Made by a program: the position numbers and the translations under genes
The notes under the pieces: generated by a model
Databases searched by the model: none
What the model was told of the DNA's origin: nothing
Seen by the model: only the letters and a program-made list of their open reading frames with translations
In this document: positions 34,989 to 46,722 of the stretch, piece after piece
Layout: each line of letters starts with the position of its first letter
Numbering within the stretch: the first letter of the stretch is position 1
Origin: Liolophura sinensis
Taxonomy: Eukaryota > Mollusca > Polyplacophora > Chitonida > Chitonidae
Direction of reading: 5' to 3'
Length of the DNA stretch: 64,000 nt
NCBI RefSeq assembly: GCF_032854445.1
Contig: NC_088307.1
Coordinates: forward strand, 15,698,017-15,762,016

Positions 34989-37338
34989 ATTAGTGTTTTA
35001 CGCCGTACTCAAGAATATTTCACTTATACGACGGCGACCAGCATTATGGTGGGTGGAAAGCGGGCAGAGCCCGGGGGAAACCCACGACCATCCGCAGGTT
35101 GCTGCAGACCTTCCCACGTACGACTGGAGAGGAAGCCAGCATGAGCTGGACTTGAACTCACAGCAACCGCATCGGTGGGCCACTACGCTGAGCTTGCGCG
35201 CTAACCAACTGAGCCACGGAGGCCCCGTATAAGCCTATAACAATTTTATTTTGTTGTATGCATGTTAAGTTTCTCTTTCCTTTCTGGCAGTCATACGTGT
35301 TGGTTATCTGGCTGGCGGCCACGGCATGCGGAATATCAGTCATCTACGGCATGAAAGGGGTGAATAGCAATGATGTTCAACTAACCAATGACGTCAACGC
35401 TCTGTACAATGCCATCTCGCGGACGGCATGGGCACTAGCATTAGCCTGGGTGGTGTTTGCCTGCTGCACGGGACATGGGGGTAAGAAAGAAAAGATGAAA
35501 AAAAAAACAAAAAAAAAACAACAAAATATAGACATAATGGGGATAGGAGATTCTAGTGACACTCTTACATGTACATGTACCAAAAAAAGTAATCCTGCAA
35601 AATCACTTGGCAGATTTTAACTTTTTGAGGTTAAAGGCGCCATATTTTTTTCGAAATGATCACCAGCATCTTTTTATTATTATTTTTTTGGGTGCTTGGA
35701 ATATTTCCTGATCTAGTTTCTGGAATCATCATTTATGCTGAAGGCATTTAGCAGAGAACGTATATAATTTCCAGATGAAAAGCATTGTTTCTAAATCGGG
35801 CGGCTCGCTTGTAATATACAAGACATATAATATAAGACGTACTAATGACCTATCCTCCATATGTCCTCCCCGCTGTGGGGTGTCAGACCGGAATTCCTAT
35901 CACTATCGGTGGTCTAAGCAATTTGGCTGCTCACACCAAGAGCGACGAAATCTGTCCTATATAGGTCCTATCAATTATGTATGATCTTTCTCATTTATTT
36001 CAGGCGTGGTAAACCGCATATTATCGTGGGATATATTCGTGCCGTTAAGTAGGTTGACTTACTGCGCATACCTGGTCCACCCAATCGTTATGTTCTGGTT
36101 CTACTACGGGCAGAAACACGCCATCATCCTCAGTGACGAAATATTGGTAAGTGTAGCCCTAATCACTCAAGTAGTTTCTTAACTATTCGACAGCATGAAA
36201 TCAGTAAATCAATCTGAAAACTGTTCACTTGGACAAGTTCAGCATGTTTCGTGGTTCTGACGGTGAGAACACGAGCATTTATATATGAGTGCCTCCGAAA
36301 TTAAGCCGTTATCCCGAAGCCATGATGGTAATTGGTTTGTAAACTCTGAAATGTCCGTACCATCAATGAATGTCTCGGCGACACGAGGGTCATAAGAGCT
36401 TCACTGAGTTCTTATACGCGGTTTCCACAGTGTTGTGCTTAAGGCAACAATATACAAAATACCATGTAATGTGGTTTCAGAGTCACGCGTGAGTCGATAG
36501 TTAGGCTTTGGCAGAGGAGAGAGACATGTTTCTTTTGCATCTCCTTTTCGTCTTTTATATTACCTGAACAAACACCAATCTAACCACATACGACGAACGG
36601 TGGGCAGTCGCCATCCAACCGAGATGTTAACACAAACGGGAAATGCCATAAATCTAGGATAGTGGCGACTTAGGTACAGCTATCTTAAGATGCCTACGTC
36701 CGTAAGTTCAAGCACACAGCCTAGAATACGTACGACACCTATCAACCAATGAGTCTCTGAAGTGTTGCTTCTGCATTGTTGAGAACTGCTGGTTCCTTCT
36801 TACCTGTTATCAGCTCTGTTACATGTTGTTCGCTTTATTTACTGTTTGTATCTTATTTTTCACATATTCCTTTTGGTGGTTTTACGCTACTTTGGAAATG
36901 TGTCTTGCAATTATCGACCTGGAACCCGTTCATGGTTAACGAGTGCATAATCTAGATCAGTGACATCTTACAAATTTCAATTAACATCACTGCAGTTTCT
37001 GTTTCCCTAATTCTGCTCAAGCCATGGTGCTTAGGGGCGTGTAAATTCCTACTATTTATGCATTTAAATGCACAGTTGGAATAAACCCCTGACGTGTGGC
37101 CATGTGTCATTTCTCACACTGTCGTCGCTGTTCTGTTTTCACTCTCTATACCGTCCGTTTTAGATTATATGGTATACGAATGTCGGATTTAACGCTTAGT
37201 CCCATTGTATTACAGGTGTACTACTTTCTAGGGAACATGCTTATAGCATACAGTGTGGCCTTTGTTGTATCCCTGGCTTTTGAGGCGCCGATGATGGGAC
37301 TGGAGAAAGTACTGCTGCATAGAGACAGGCGGAACTAA
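19653..37338 (+). CDS. nrf-6-like: NRF-6-type membrane acyltransferase (nose resistant to fluoxetine family)
   Basis: Fifteen exons with GT-AG borders: 19653-20061, 20586-20785, 21243-21336, 22077-22176, 23169-23372, 23589-23758, 24802-24898, 26063-26155, 27387-27552, 28500-28579, 31591-31704, 33412-33529, 35291-35480, 36004-36146, 37216-37338. Phases match across every junction except those affected by indels in exons 5 and 6. The product is about 765 residues: signal peptide (LAYFLFILLSVLYYSPVDG), an extracellular NRF domain with conserved Cys (exons 1-4, e.g. WALK, GDYDQCLGI, CLPSSCSD), then an acyltransferase-3 multipass domain (exons 6-15, e.g. RCLNGIRFLSM, SVDSFFLLSG, LTYCAYLVHPIVM). 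In C. elegans such proteins act in lipid and drug uptake; the substrate is unknown here. ATG context is AACATGG. An upstream TTTTTCAG at 19624-19631 could be a 5' UTR acceptor. Confidence 0.88.
21480..21568. mobile_element. 89-bp Polinton-TIR-derived palindromic element
   Basis: The ends are inverted: GTAGTATAGGGAATAG at 21481 and CTATTCCCTATACTAC ending at 21568. The terminus AGTAGTATA and the inner GGGGCTGGGGGCCTCTATTT (21529-21548) match the Polinton TIR almost base for base (GGGGCTGGGAGCCTCTATTT in the right TIR). Flanks are GCCTAG (21474-21479) and ACCTAG (21569-21574), a 5-6 bp duplication. It lies in NRF intron 3. Confidence 0.7.
22862..23168. repeat. Inverted tandem repeats ending at the exon 5 splice acceptor
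   Basis: At 22868-22975 a ~28-bp unit with GGAATGATAACTGAGACTTATCTGTGAA is repeated three to four times. At 23040-23168 its reverse complement-like unit (TTATCATTCCTTTCACAG plus TGTATCTCA) is repeated about four times. The last copy provides the TTTCACAG acceptor of NRF exon 5, so the transcript could fold into a hairpin here and holds several near-identical acceptors. Confidence 0.7.
23169..23372 (+). CDS. nrf-6-like: NRF gene exon 5, frame break
   Basis: The 5' part reads CVSAVIVAILLVGTAYDIL, the first membrane segment after the NRF domain, in the phase set by exon 4. That frame stops at 23308. The frame needed to join exon 6 (SLPLLSKTPQVAKKQPYEPG) is shifted. A single indel, most likely in the A-rich stretch at 23257-23275, or an unrecognised small intron would reconcile them. 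Confidence 0.7.
23589..23758 (+). CDS. nrf-6-like: NRF gene exon 6, two frame breaks
   Basis: Starts GIAGKLLLSFSLYTNATKLL and reaches RCLNGIRFLSM. The following conserved W-V-I-L-G-H block is visible only if one base near 23706-23709 and one near 23720-23721 are ignored. Without these two bases the exit phase fits exon 7 exactly. Either the assembly has two single-base insertions or the gene is decaying. Confidence 0.7.
25017..25607. repeat. 37-bp minisatellite in NRF intron 7
   Basis: About 16 copies of a unit beginning GTCACCAAGGCCACACGAGC, with variants mostly at a few fixed positions (GCG/ACA, GCG/GTG, TGAA/CGGA). The upstream stretch 24940-25016 resembles the start of a SINE. Confidence 0.9.
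26982..27042. repeat. 20-bp triplicate repeat in NRF intron 8
   Basis: Three near-identical copies of GTGCGAGTTCCACTGGTTAC. The surrounding sequence (about 26875-27100) is similar in part to 37000-37160 in intron 14 (CAAGCCATGGT, TCACACTGTCGT), suggesting a dispersed repeat. Confidence 0.7.
27711..27959 (-). mobile_element. tRNA-derived SINE (family A)
   Basis: Full-length minus-strand copy. It has a tRNA-like head with box A (GTGGCTCAGTTGGTTAGCGC) and box B (GAGTTCAAGTCC), and a 3' end CGTAAAACACCAATCAAATAAAT. It is flanked by CTTATTTTATAT at 27699-27710 and 27960-27971. NRF intron 9. Confidence 0.88.
28898..29100. mobile_element. MITE-like inverted repeat in NRF intron 10
   Basis: About 200 bp with long imperfect inverted ends: left GTCTCAGTGATGCTAGAATG, right (reverse complement) GTCTGAGTGTTGCTAGAATA, continuing as ATTCTG and TTACAACACA. 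Outer limits approximate; no coding sequence. Confidence 0.65.
29483..29827 (-). mobile_element. tRNA-derived SINE (family B)
   Basis: Read on the minus strand: tRNA-like head TGGTAGAGCGTCCGCTTCGG and GATCCAGGATCAATCC. It ends in the TTTAACGTCGTACTCAAC / TCACTCACTCAC side. A perfect 14-bp duplication AAGCCCCTGAAGTG flanks it at 29469-29482 and 29828-29841. NRF intron 10. Confidence 0.85.
30220..31395. repeat. ~60-bp satellite in NRF intron 10
   Basis: About 18 copies of a unit containing TATTCGGTATGACGT, TCACGGTC and ATAATGACTGATTGG. Two unit types alternate, giving a ~120-bp higher-order period in places. A related stretch at 29255-29345 lies outside. A non-repeat insert with GGCC-rich inverted ends sits at about 30315-30455. 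Confidence 0.88.
33862..34461. mobile_element. 600-bp MITE in NRF intron 12
   Basis: Inverted ends TATATCGGGTGGGCATAAAA (33862) and its complement TTTTATGCCCACCCGATATA (to 34462), then ATGGGCCG/CGGCCCAT after an A-run on the left. ATAT may be the target duplication. No transposase inside, so non-autonomous. Confidence 0.78.
34953..35226 (-). mobile_element. tRNA-derived SINE (family A) with (TA)n tail
   Basis: Full-length minus copy in NRF intron 12, with a (TA)n tail at about 34953-34984. The duplication GTATAAGCCTATA flanks it at 34940-34952 and 35227-35239. Confidence 0.87.
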
Positions 37339-39364
37339 CCAGTTTGCTACAAATATGAAGACACAGCCATTTTATGGAACTTTTTGTGCATGATAATTCT
37401 GAGATGAGTGCACAACTAGCGAACAAATCAAAAGTGGAAAAGTCACCACAGAATCAGTAAAACGCGTTCTTCACCTACAACTTTATGATGAAAGGGACAA
37501 ATGTGAGCAGTATCATGTCAGATATACAGTGTAAATATGTCATAAAACTCCTCCGCGAATAACTAATACAATCGCGCAGAGAAGATGACAAATGAAGGAA
37601 AATAATGTAAGCCTATACATGAGATAAAACATAATTGCTTTACGTCTGCGTCCAACAGAAGGGAATGTCCATACCTTACATCTTCATAGAGACTAGTTTC
37701 CGTAGAAACGGCCGTGTGGTCATGTGATGATACACAGCCTTCATTGCTGTTGTGCGCGTAGCGCTCTGAACAAAGGGGAAAACCATTAACCTTCCTTTTC
37801 AGCACTCATAATTTATTCGTTTTCCCTTCAAGAGAAATAAAATTATTTTAGACTTTCTTAAGTACATGGGTTCTCGTTTCTGTCGGTCAGCAATTTTATT
37901 ATTATTACTTTTTTGAAAACTGTAAGAGATAATATAAAGGTTGTGCGAATTGAGGGCAAGTGTTAATTCCGTCTTGAGTCTTGACTTTTGGCCCAAACAT
38001 TAGTACAAAACTGTTTCAGTAAGACAAAATTTCACTCCCCCACGTACAAAAGTAGCCAAAAGAGAAAAGAATGCTTTTAAGCACTGTGGATTATCAAAAA
38101 TCTGAATTTTAAAGTACTCTGTTCGTGATAATCAGAAATATCTTTTACTTGAACCTCGTCCAGTATAACGGCAATTTAATGAAAGACAATTTCACATACT
38201 CCCCCTTCCACCTAGCTATCCATGTCTGACTACTGTTTTCCAAGAAGTCGCCATTTCCATGCTATGCACAAGCGTCTTGTTTTAACACAGATTCTTGGTG
38301 GCGGTGTAAATTGGTATTAGCCCCGGCTCAACGAGAAAATTTCACGCGTAAAATCCAGACCTGCTTTCCTCCCTTGTTTTTACTAAAGCATGCCAGTCAC
38401 TAAATTTTCGACTGGAAATTACATTACCTTTCCGTGAAAACAAACGAGGCTATGTTGTAAGGACGGTCACATTTCTAGTGAATCTTTCTTATGTAGACTT
38501 GACTCTGAAAATGACATTTCCGTGAATGATCATGGCTAAACGTGACTAAAAGGTTAGACGGACGAGTGTCACGTACCTCTCATGTACACTTCTACGACAG
38601 CCATTATGTTTTGTCTGTTCAATGTTTTATTGGATCCTTTTTCCAACTGAGGACTAAACCATGTTCAAAATGAACTGTACATGTGTGACAGAAGCCACCA
38701 ACGATTCAGGTCGGGTTATTACATACAGGGCGGGGATCTCCCAGCGATTCCTCTAGCTGCCCCCTGTTGCGGATGAGTATACGCTGCTAGTCACCTGTAT
38801 TCCAAGACCTGGTATCCTGTAGCTTCTTCCTATGGACTGCCTCTTTGATCTGTTTCTTCCAGCACGGTTCAGTTACTTTGCTATTTTACCTCCGTGGAGG
38901 TATGAACAATGTAAATTATTCGGACAACTATTATTAGATGGGCTTTGATTTAGCGCGAGACTACTGTTAATTTGATGTTCTAAAGAATTGGCCATGCTGC
39001 CTTAGTGCGGCATACACAAAAATCACACACAATTAACCATGGGAATAGCTATGTACATGTATACGTATTTAATATTTTATACACACACATATTTAGTTTA
39101 CTGGTACACCACAGCTTTAACAAAGTGATGTGCTGATATCAGCTACTTGGACGTTTTCTTATCAGCTAAACCATATCTAAAATTTGGATGCAGGAATGAT
39201 TATTGTTTAACGCCATTTCAGCAATAATTCAGCCATATGGTGGCGACAAATCCTTAGAAACTATATTTATTTATCTCACACATGTTTTACGCTCCACTTG
39301 AGATTGTTTACTCATGGAAGAAAGGTAATAAATGCAGTAACTGAACAACCCTCCAGACTGACTC

Positions 39365-39690
39365 TTTGATCCACCGATCAATTGAATGGTGTTTAATGCC
39401 ATACCCAAAAAATTTCTCACTTATATTATATTAGTCAGGTTTATGAGTGCAGGAAACCAGCATGCCCGGAGTAAACTTCCGCCCTATGAAGCCGGATTCG
39501 AACATGAAACCTCATTTGTCAGGGGCCTGATAGTCGCAGAGAGTCAGCTTTTTAACAACAAGAGCCAGCCCTTTAACCACCAGAGCCAGCACTTTAACCA
39601 CCGGAGCCAGCACTTTAACCACCAGAGCCAGCACTTTAACCACCAGAGCCACAAAGAGATGATTGAGCCAGATATGCCAATAACATGAAT
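39365..39690 (-). mobile_element. SINE-like fragment with 21-bp tandem repeat
   Basis: The stretch GGTGTTTAATGCCATACCCA at about 39389 is a SINE-end relative, followed by a tRNA-like GATTCGAAC (39495). Then come five to six copies of a 20-21 bp unit (ACCACCAGAGCCAGCACTTTA) at 39555-39655. Another fragment of this type (GTTTAACGCCATTTCAGCAA) is at 39205-39250. Confidence 0.5.
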
Positions 39691-39924
39691 AAGAAGCTTC
39701 CAAGAAGCTTCCAAGAAGAAATCCACCATAATGTCCGCTTCCTGCCGAGTTGAAATGAAATATATTACATATCATACTATATATATATATATACACCAAA
39801 ATTTTCTGATTTCTTCTTCTTTTTGGTGATTTATGTACATGTATATAACACTATACTAAAGAAATTTACAGTTTATATACAACCACTGGTAAGTTCATGG
39901 ATGGACGAAACCTCAGTGCTACCA

Positions 39925-40170
39925 GTAAACCCCTGCCCTTCTCCCACTGCCTGTCCAACCTCTTTCAACCTCTATATACTCAGCGGCTGATTGGCTCCGG
40001 AGTGCCTCCCGGCAAAGCCCCACCCTTCTCCCGCTGCCTGACCAATCTCTTTCAACCTCTATAGACTCAGTAGCTGATTGGCTGCTGATTGCCCTGAGCA
40101 AACCAGTGACCTTATCCCACTGACTGATCAACCTCTATACACTCAGAGGCTGATTGGCTGTGAGTGCCCC
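39925..40170. repeat. Three-copy ~76-88-bp tandem repeat
   Basis: The blocks CAACCTCTATA...CTCAG and GGCTGATTGGCT recur at about 39985, 40073 and 40149. Confidence 0.7.
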
Positions 40171-40333
40171 ATACACACACAGCTTTGTATACGTACGGAT
40201 TATACAGCAAAAGGCAGCTATAAAAACAAACCCTATACACATCTACACAACACAGAGTACACATACAAATGCAGAGTTCTCTTGTACAAATATGAAATGT
40301 ATATGTGTGACAATGAAAACAAAAACAAAGTCA

Positions 40334-40560
40334 TGGGCCTCCATAGACAAGGGGGTTAGAATGCCTGCACGGTGCAATTTCACCAATGCCGTTGCTGTGA
40401 GTTCAAGTCCAGCTCATGCTGGCGTCCTCTCTGGCTGTACATGGGAAGGTCTGCTAGCAACCTGCGGAATGTCCCCCCCCCCCCCCCATGCTAATGCTGG
40501 CTGCCTTTTTGGTGAAATATTCTTGAGTAAGGCGTAAAACACCAACTAAATAAACAAATG
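40334..40560 (+). mobile_element. tRNA-derived SINE (family A), damaged head
   Basis: Shares GAGTTCAAGTCCAGCTCATG and the 3' GTAAAACACCAACTAAATAAA. The box A side is degraded. A poly-C run lies at 40475-40488. Confidence 0.75.
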
Positions 40561-41274
40561 AAATAAGATATGTCCATCATGCTTGTGGAAGGTGGTCTTC
40601 AAAGAACTTTGGACTGTCAGCATTCATAGACGTCCACTGTCACCGAGACCGCAATGAGCAGGGGAATCTACAATTTCCCTGTCCAAGGCTGGGTGTGAAC
40701 CCACAACTGAGATGTGGTTGTCAGAGCAATGAGAGGTAAACACATTTAACCACTACACCACTGCCCACTCCCTCATGATTTAGATTGAGATTTGCTGTAA
40801 TACATTGTTCATGTGTCAGAAAATTATCCATTTGAAGAAAATTCATGAACTGTATCCCGGTCACCAGCTCACAGGGGCCTAGGACCTTTCAGAATATTGC
40901 ACATGGGGAAATAACATCAAGTCGGTACACTTACAATGGCCTTCCCTTTTCTACCAGACTCAACTGTGGCAATACCTGGGACTGTCTCAAAACGTATTGT
41001 CCAACCTTATTTAGTTTCTTATCACAAAGTACATTCTCTCTGTACCTGGTGTTTTGATTGGGCAAAATTCTGGAGATATCTACACCACTATCCTAGAATT
41101 CCGTCGGAAACTGACTGACATAACTCAGCTGGACAGGCCTCTTCCGGGGAGTACAGTGTTCCAATCTAAAACACAAACAAATACCCTGCTATATGCCTGT
41201 AACTGCGGGGAAATATATACTGTATACTCCACATTTATGTGACTGGGAATTTTTGTTATAAACAATTTCACTTA

Positions 41275-41540
41275 CAGGATGTCAGTCTGGTGTTTAACAA
41301 ATTAAAATGAAACATAGCAGAACAAGACGACAGCCAGGACACTGTGTTTAAGCAAACGAAACATAGCAGAACAGAAAGACAGCCAGGACACTGCGTTTAA
41401 GTAAAGGAAACATAGCAGAACAGAAAGAGAGTAAAGGAAACATAGCAGTGCAGGAAGACAGCCACCACACCGTGTTCAAGTTAATAAAGCATAGCAAAAC
41501 AAGAAGACCACTAGCCACCACACCTTGTGACAAGCAGACA
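41275..41540. repeat. ~35-50-bp irregular repeat
   Basis: Repeated GAAACATAGCAGAACAGAAAG and GACAGCCAGGACACTG blocks. Translations on the minus strand are hydrophobic only because of the repeat. Confidence 0.65.
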
Positions 41541-42086
41541 ACCACGCTTAAGTTTCGTTTGTTTGTGGTTTAAAAGAGAAGACAACAAATAATATAAAGT
41601 TGTTCAGGAAGAGGGGTGGAAACACACTGAACGGGTACAGTTCTATAAATCAAATTTAAATCAGAAATTCTTAAGAGGCCACGGAATGCTTGATATTAAA
41701 GCAATCGGAAACACTATATCGGGTCATTCATCCCCCCCCCAAACCCCCAGCCCCACCCCCCCACTCCCACCCCAAAATACACACAGCTGCAAGGCAAACC
41801 AGGGTTCAGACAAGTCATAATCGAGAATGGCTGTATCCTCGGGTAATGTAAGCAGAAACAGCTGCATTCTTGTGTTACAGAAATAACTCTTGCCCGATTG
41901 GCTAAAATTAATTAATTTATGGTGGCCCATTTGATTATCTCAGTGTGGGTGATTTGGTTTACTTTGAACTGCAACATCTCAGTTGGGTAACATCACAAAA
42001 CTAAAATAATATGCTTTTTAGACTTCCTTTGGGATACTGTTGGTTTAGTGTTAACATTTTAACATTGTTTTCAAACTACATCAGTT

Positions 42087-42419
42087 GATTCCAGATGGTG
42101 TCACCTTCCAGGATATTTATAGGGCTGCCTCACAGTAATGCCAAACCAGACACTGGACATGATTCCAGATGGTGTCACCTTCCAGGATATTTATAGGGCT
42201 GCCTCACAGCAATAATAAACCAGACACTGGACATGATTCCAGATGGTGTCACCTTCCAGGATATTTATAGGGCTGCCTCAAAGCAATACTAAAACCAGAC
42301 ACCGGACAGGATTCCAGATGGTGTCACCTTCCAGGATATTTATAGTGCTGCCTCACAGCAATGCCAAACCAGACACTGGACATGATTCCAGATGGTGTCA
42401 CCTTCCAGGATATTTATAG
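42087..42419. repeat. 74-bp tandem repeat
   Basis: Four full copies and one partial copy, starting at 42087, 42161, 42235, 42310 and 42384, each beginning GATTCCAGATGGTGTCACCT. Confidence 0.9.
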
Positions 42420-42908
42420 GTCGGAGTGTGAACTACCTTCCTTAGTAATCACATGTGACCTTCTTCTACAAAAATGACAAGTAAACTCTAGATTTCACTT
42501 GTAAAGGTAACACATTCTTCATACAGATGATCTAGTTAAATGCAATACTTTAACAATAGAAAGATACTTGCAAGATAACTATAGGTCAGTTAGGCATGCT
42601 TTTTTGTCTAATCCAGTACCAGCTCCACTCGTTCACAACTCCAGCGGTGCCCACGATGGCGCAATGCCTCATCAAGCAGGATCACGCCCACAAAGGAGTC
42701 TAACTCAAACTAAAGCCTTGTCTAAAAGGCTTCGTATTAACAGGGTTTATCATTTAGCTGATGTACAAATATACTTGTCTATAAGCAATGAACACGATGA
42801 AGCTGTACTGTATACAATTTGGTTTTGTTATGTGCACTTATCAGGTGTGTGAATACGTGGATAAGCAAACAAAAAAAAACAAACAAGAGAATAGATAATA
42901 AACCATAC

Positions 42909-43465
42909 CTGCATGTAGAGGCAGTGGAATTGAATGTCTTGGATACATCAGGCAAAGCTATCATGTTCTCCTGGATTTCCACATTTCTCACACTCCCAAA
43001 GAAATCAGTAAGCAGGACGTTGTCTGGGTTACGCCCAAACAGGTCTTCTCGTGTTCCCACGGTTGATATACACAGGGCCTTGGGGCACACTCTTAGCTGA
43101 AACACCATTAGCACAATGATTCAAATTCAAGAAATCAATGACTGTTATGTTATATCCACCATGAACAGGCATTTAATGCTACTACAAAATAATTTGTTCA
43201 TACAAATGCAAGTAAGTTCTAGAGAAAGGGTACCATTTTATGAGTTGCCTCTGGTTCCTGTGTTTAGAGCATTTTATTAGTCAAAATCTTGAGTTAAACA
43301 AAATTAATGAAATATTTCTCACTTAATACTTTTTCCTTTAATACATGTAGTAGCAGTTATAAACTAAAGCCAAAATTCGATAAAGTTAGTTCTATCAGCT
43401 CAAGCAAACAATTTGTTCCACTTTGCACTGACTAAGTGCAATCTGCTTGCAAATTATCATTTCGA

Positions 43466-43522
<57 letters not shown>

Positions 43523-46500
43523 GAAAAAAAATAATAAAACTCCTTCTTAACTTTCTACATTCTGTTATACTCCAACTGCAGTTTCAAACTTCATGTTATT
43601 TTCAAGGAATATGAATATGAATGTCCACAGAGGTCTTTATATAGGATATGTGTTACCAGTAACTAAGGAACATGTCATGTACATGTCAAAACAGGCAGTG
43701 GTTAGACCACTAAACCTGCAGTTGGAATATACCTGAACATAGAAAAACCTCTACAACATACACAAACATGTGTCTTTTTTCCTTTAGATCACTTTTGATG
43801 ATGTTACAAGTACTTACAAATTGCCTCATCGTCTTCTTGCTCTTTGGGTCGACACCTTCCAGAAATTCAAGAGCGTAATATGTGTACCGATCTATTATAT
43901 ACACCCCTATAGCAGGATCCACATGGTGCTGAAAAACAAGACCATTCAATAATTGCTTATTTGTTTGTTTATTAATACACTGTTTTGAAGAATGTTTCAT
44001 TTACATGTGCACAAACATCAAGAGAAATACTGGTTTTCTTTTCACCTACATGTAGATTAAAATATTTAGAAAATTAGGAATATAGGACAAGGAATGTGGT
44101 TTTCATTAATGTAATTAACAGCTGGGATTGAAACATATCCTGGTTTTGAAGCTTGCAAGTCCTTATTGCAAGGTATATTGCTCAAAATACACTAAACCTA
44201 TCTCTCAAAACTGGGCCTATCAGCCCAAGTATACTGGGGTCTATCGCTCAAAACTGGGTTTATCAGCCCAAGTATACTGGGTCTATCACTCAAAACTGGG
44301 TCTATCGGCCCAAATAAACTGGGTCTATCACTCAAAAATTGACCTTTCAGTCAAAATACAATATCAGTCAAAATAGACTAAGCACACCAGTTAAAATACA
44401 CTGGGCCGATCAGTCATATACACTGAGACCCAGGACACAGAGCAGTTAACAGAATTCAACATACAGTAGGGCTACAGGCACCTCTGAGGCCTATGGTTCA
44501 ACTACTAATCAAAGGTTGAGCCCAACCCTGGACACAACTGGGTATCACAAAGAACCGCAAAGGGTACATGTAAATTAGTGATGGTTCCATGTCCTGATTA
44601 TAACTGTAAAAGATCAGCAAGCAATGGTATCATTGACAACCAGTGGAAGCATTGACAACAAGTGGAAGCATTGACAACAAGTGGAATCATTGACAAGCAG
44701 TGGGAGCCCTGACAACCAGTGGGAGCACTGAAAAGCACTGGGAGCTCAGACAAGCAGTGGGAGCATTGACAGCCTGTGGGAGCACTGACAAGCAGTGGGA
44801 GCTCTGACAACCTGTGGGAGCACTGACAAGCAGTGGGAGCTCTGACAACCTGTGGGAGGACTGACAACCTGTGGGAGCACTGAAAACCAGTGGGAGCATT
44901 GACAAGCAGTGGGAGCACTGACCAGCAGTGGGAGCACTGACAACTAGTGGGAGCCCTGACAACCACGGGGAGCATTGACAACCAGTATGCATGCTTCAGA
45001 TTTCACGTCATAGTCAACAGCTTTTCAGCAATATCATGATGAGGGCCACTTGTACACAGGGACTGTAAGACTATGGACTGTAAATCACCAAGATCACCCT
45101 CGTAGCCGTAACTTGGAATTGACACCCACTAGCAGGGATTGTAAGCTATGACATTTGTATCTTACAATCAAAATTACAATCAAAAATTAATGTTAAATGT
45201 GTGTGTGTATTAATGTTTGGACTTGGTTTGTAAAGAATTTATTCACATGTTGTTGTTTGCCCCTGAATCATTTTGATGTAGAATTCTTTTGAAAATAAAG
45301 GCAAGAAAAAGTTAATAACTGGTACATCTTCCATTTATATAGATGGCCATGATGTACAAGTCAATTTCAGCATACGATCATGACTGTATTTCCGAAAAAT
45401 AAAGATCACCTTAATACAATTTCTTTGTGCAAATGGTGTGCGTGCAACGTATTTTTACTATCAATTGTAAACTCAATTGTAGGGTCTGCAATCCACTCTA
45501 GCTACCATCTCTTCGTACAAACCGGCCCAGTCAATCAGCCATGGCAGGTTATGGTCCACGATTTCCCCACCTGTCTTTACTGTATCTACAAAGCTTTAAT
45601 ACTTACAGAAAGAGAGTCTTCCCCGACTAAACTGCTAGAGACTGCCAGGATATTTGGGGAGTAGAACCTCTGGAACATGGAGGCTGCCTGACATGTGTCA
45701 ATCATGAAGAACAACTCGTGGTACCTGGGCAGAAAACAGAGAAAAACATTTAGAACATTTATCCTAATTATTTTACTACCTGGTTCCCATATTACAATGT
45801 CATAAACACTGAGTGATCTCCCTTTACTATCCAATCAACAGCCAGGATATATTGTTTTGTCCACTAGGTCACTGCATACACAATAATATTTTAAATATTT
45901 ACAGTAGCCTTCAAATATCTCTGCCAACAGCTTTTAAGCAAAAATACATATATGTAAAAGCATATTCTCACACATGTAGCATCAAAAAATCAAACAGAAT
46001 TTTGTGATGAAGTCTGTTGTACATGTATCTCTTGGTTTGTTTAGTTATTTAATTGATTGGTGTTTTATGCCATATTCAAAAATATTTTATTTATACCAAG
46101 GTATTATGGTAAGAGGATAACATGACCATCCACAGGATGCTGACAGACCTTCCCGGGTGCGACCAGAGAGGAAGCCAGCATGAGCTGGGGCCCACTTCAT
46201 AAAGCGCACATAGCTTTCTGTGCACGTGACCAGTACTCTGGGTATTGTGCCGCCATGGTTGCTAAGTGCACTTTATGAAACAGGGTCCAAGACTTTAACT
46301 CACAGCTCTTGCATTGGTGAGAGGCTCCTGGGTTATTGCATGGCGCAAGTTTTTTTGAACAAGTTTTTTATGTGATAAGAAATTAATAAAACTGCACAAA
46401 ACAGTCTTGCATGGCCCCATAACCTGGATGAATCAGTTAGAATCCACCACAATGTTGATGAAAAAACTGAACTAAAGGTTCAATATGACAGTATTTTTCA

Positions 46501-46668
46501 TTTGTGAAATTTCCTGATAGAAGCATTCTCATTTTGGTTGCATACACATGTACATGCACGTATTAAATTTGAGGCAAAAAGGAGCCAAAGTACATATACC
46601 CTCTCTTTATGGGCTTGTCTTCACAGCTTCATTGTTGGATTCCTAAGTAATACACCCATATTATAAAT

Positions 46669-46722
<54 letters not shown>

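Larger units (their letters stand above)
37339..42908. other. Convergent intergenic region (NRF 3' to PIGK 3')
   Basis: No coding exon found on either strand, although the missing last exon of PIGK should lie here. A polyadenylation-type AATAAA occurs at 37834 for the NRF gene. The stretch 37339-39190 holds nothing else I can name; 39190-42420 is SINE fragments and tandem repeats listed separately. Confidence 0.5.

Noticed and set aside
39512..39799. Repetitive hydrophobic minus-strand frame
   Set aside because: Caused by the 20-21-bp tandem repeat at 39555-39655.
40845..41242. Open frames at 40845-41242 as a possible gene or PIGK exon
   Set aside because: No recognisable domain and wrong strand for PIGK; frames overlap without splice logic.
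42568..42852. 94-residue plus-strand frame before PIGK exon 9
   Set aside because: No domain, no splice partner and opposite strand to the gene.
44598..44992. Long Cys/Ser-rich open frames on the minus strand
   Set aside because: Produced by the 19-bp minisatellite, which opens all three frames; no splice or start context.
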